Assembly: GCF_028453695.1 (NCBI RefSeq)
Contig: NC_135773.1
Location: 24,539,782 to 24,603,781 of the forward strand
Direction of reading: 5' to 3'
Source of the DNA: Augochlora pura
Taxonomy: Eukaryota; Arthropoda; Insecta; Hymenoptera; Halictidae
DNA: 64,000 nucleotides
In this document: positions 63,096 to 64,000 of the stretch, piece by piece
How the letters are laid out: every line of letters begins with the position of its first letter
Position numbering within the stretch: the first letter of the stretch is position 1
Made by a program: the position numbers and the translations under genes
The notes under the pieces: generated by a model
Seen by the model: only the letters and a program-made list of their open reading frames with translations
Databases searched by the model: none
Told to the model about the DNA's origin: nothing

Positions 63096-64000
63096 TTCCT
63101 GTACATTGTTTTTAAATTGGCGCGCTATAACGTGGCAGGTACACGTCAGGCTACTTTTTAACGTCGGAAGAAAAAAGCAGCATAAATCACGTCGGGGACG
63201 TATGAATGGCACTGAAACCCCCTGTTTCCCGATTTTCTGTTTGGTACACGCTGAAGGATCGATTTATGTCACACACGTTTCCACGTACGCGTTCCCTGGC
63301 CCAGCAATTTTTAATAGAACTTTTCAATTTCCTTCCCGGAACGCGTGTTCCTCTCTCGCCGTCCACGGCGCGGCCATCTTTCACGATTTCAGGATTTCAG
63401 AATTACGGTGCTCGCGCGTAGATTTCGGTAAAGCTGGACGATGTAAGGCGTACACCGAACTCGTAATATATTCATAAAACCGGCTTGCTTTCTTCCCCGT
63501 TCGCTATGATCTCGAAAGGCGGAGCAGACTTTCGTCCCTGGATAGCAACTTGGCTTTTCGGTGCGCGGCTACGTGACAAGTGGTACATGTCTTATTCTAA
63601 GGCCTGTCTATATTATATGATTTACGCCGCGGATTCGTGTTCCAGCCACTCCGGCCGTAATATACGAGACTTTCCTGAGCTACGTAGTGCTTTAACCTCC
63701 TCCTAGGTTACCTTTTTCCGCGGCTGCGACGACTAGAACCTTTTTTACCTCCAGCAATTCTCGAGCAGGGAAAGGATATTTATGCCTACGGGCAACTCCA
63801 CTTACATTGTTACATCCTACCGCTGTACTTTACTGCAAACTATAGTAAAATACTCTCCCCCCGACTTTTGCCCTAATTAATACCCCGACTGAATTATTTC
63901 TCGAATCGATAAATTGTTGTTTACGAATAAACTCTCCCTTATCACTGCTTTAAAAGTTCAAATTAATTCCGTAGGAATTTTAAACTCGTTCGAAGCTCAT
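63096..64000. other. Presumed intron, no exon recognised
   Basis: No recognisable gene to the window end. The largest open frame is 132 codons (63079-63477) and has no domain. Confidence 0.45.

Overview
This window is almost entirely non-coding DNA from an animal nuclear genome, most likely an insect and probably a hymenopteran (bee, wasp or ant). The grounds are indirect: compact AT-rich sequence rich in CpG, many GA/CT tracts, non-autonomous DNA transposons with piggyBac-type ends (TTAA plus CCC termini), insect-like start and splice-donor contexts, and three exactly 100-base N gaps typical of scaffolded assemblies. I see no bacterial-type genes, operons, CRISPR arrays, rRNA or convincing tRNA. 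No long ORF resembles a known protein family. The longest ones (about 180-208 codons) lie in CpG-rich or simple-repeat DNA and look like chance.

The one supported gene part is a short first coding exon on the + strand at 28802-28853. It encodes a signal-peptide-like stretch, ends in a consensus splice donor (CAG|GTAAGC) and has an in-frame stop upstream with no intervening ATG. A GC/CpG-rich, repeat-laden promoter and 5' UTR region (about 27.7-28.8 kb) precedes it. Everything to its right, at least 35 kb, is best read as the start of a very long first intron of a secreted or membrane protein gene. The gene's identity cannot be read from this exon.

Layout. 1-9.36 kb: non-coding, with a 158-bp tandem duplication against the first gap. 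9.36-10.34 kb: array of a 185-bp satellite with two monomer subtypes. 10.35-17.7 kb: non-coding, with two diverged copies of a GC-rich dispersed repeat. 17.7-17.95 kb: piggyBac-like MITE. 18-25.6 kb: non-coding, with long purine tracts. 25.67-26.31 kb: about 70-bp minisatellite abutting a second MITE. 26.3-28.85 kb: promoter, 5' UTR and first coding exon. 28.85-64 kb: presumed intron, with a large imperfect hairpin (32.63-32.95 kb), a perfect 26-bp GC palindrome (37.51 kb), a third MITE (38.54 kb), a second array of the 185-bp satellite with its own variants (52.9-53.7 kb), a 459-bp TTAA/CCC MITE (59.3-59.8 kb) and a 497-bp segment between 17-bp near-identical direct repeats (62.6-63.1 kb).

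The most notable signals are the piggyBac-type MITEs, the two satellite arrays with array-specific variants, and the 320-bp inverted repeat. I found no convincing new protein-coding system.
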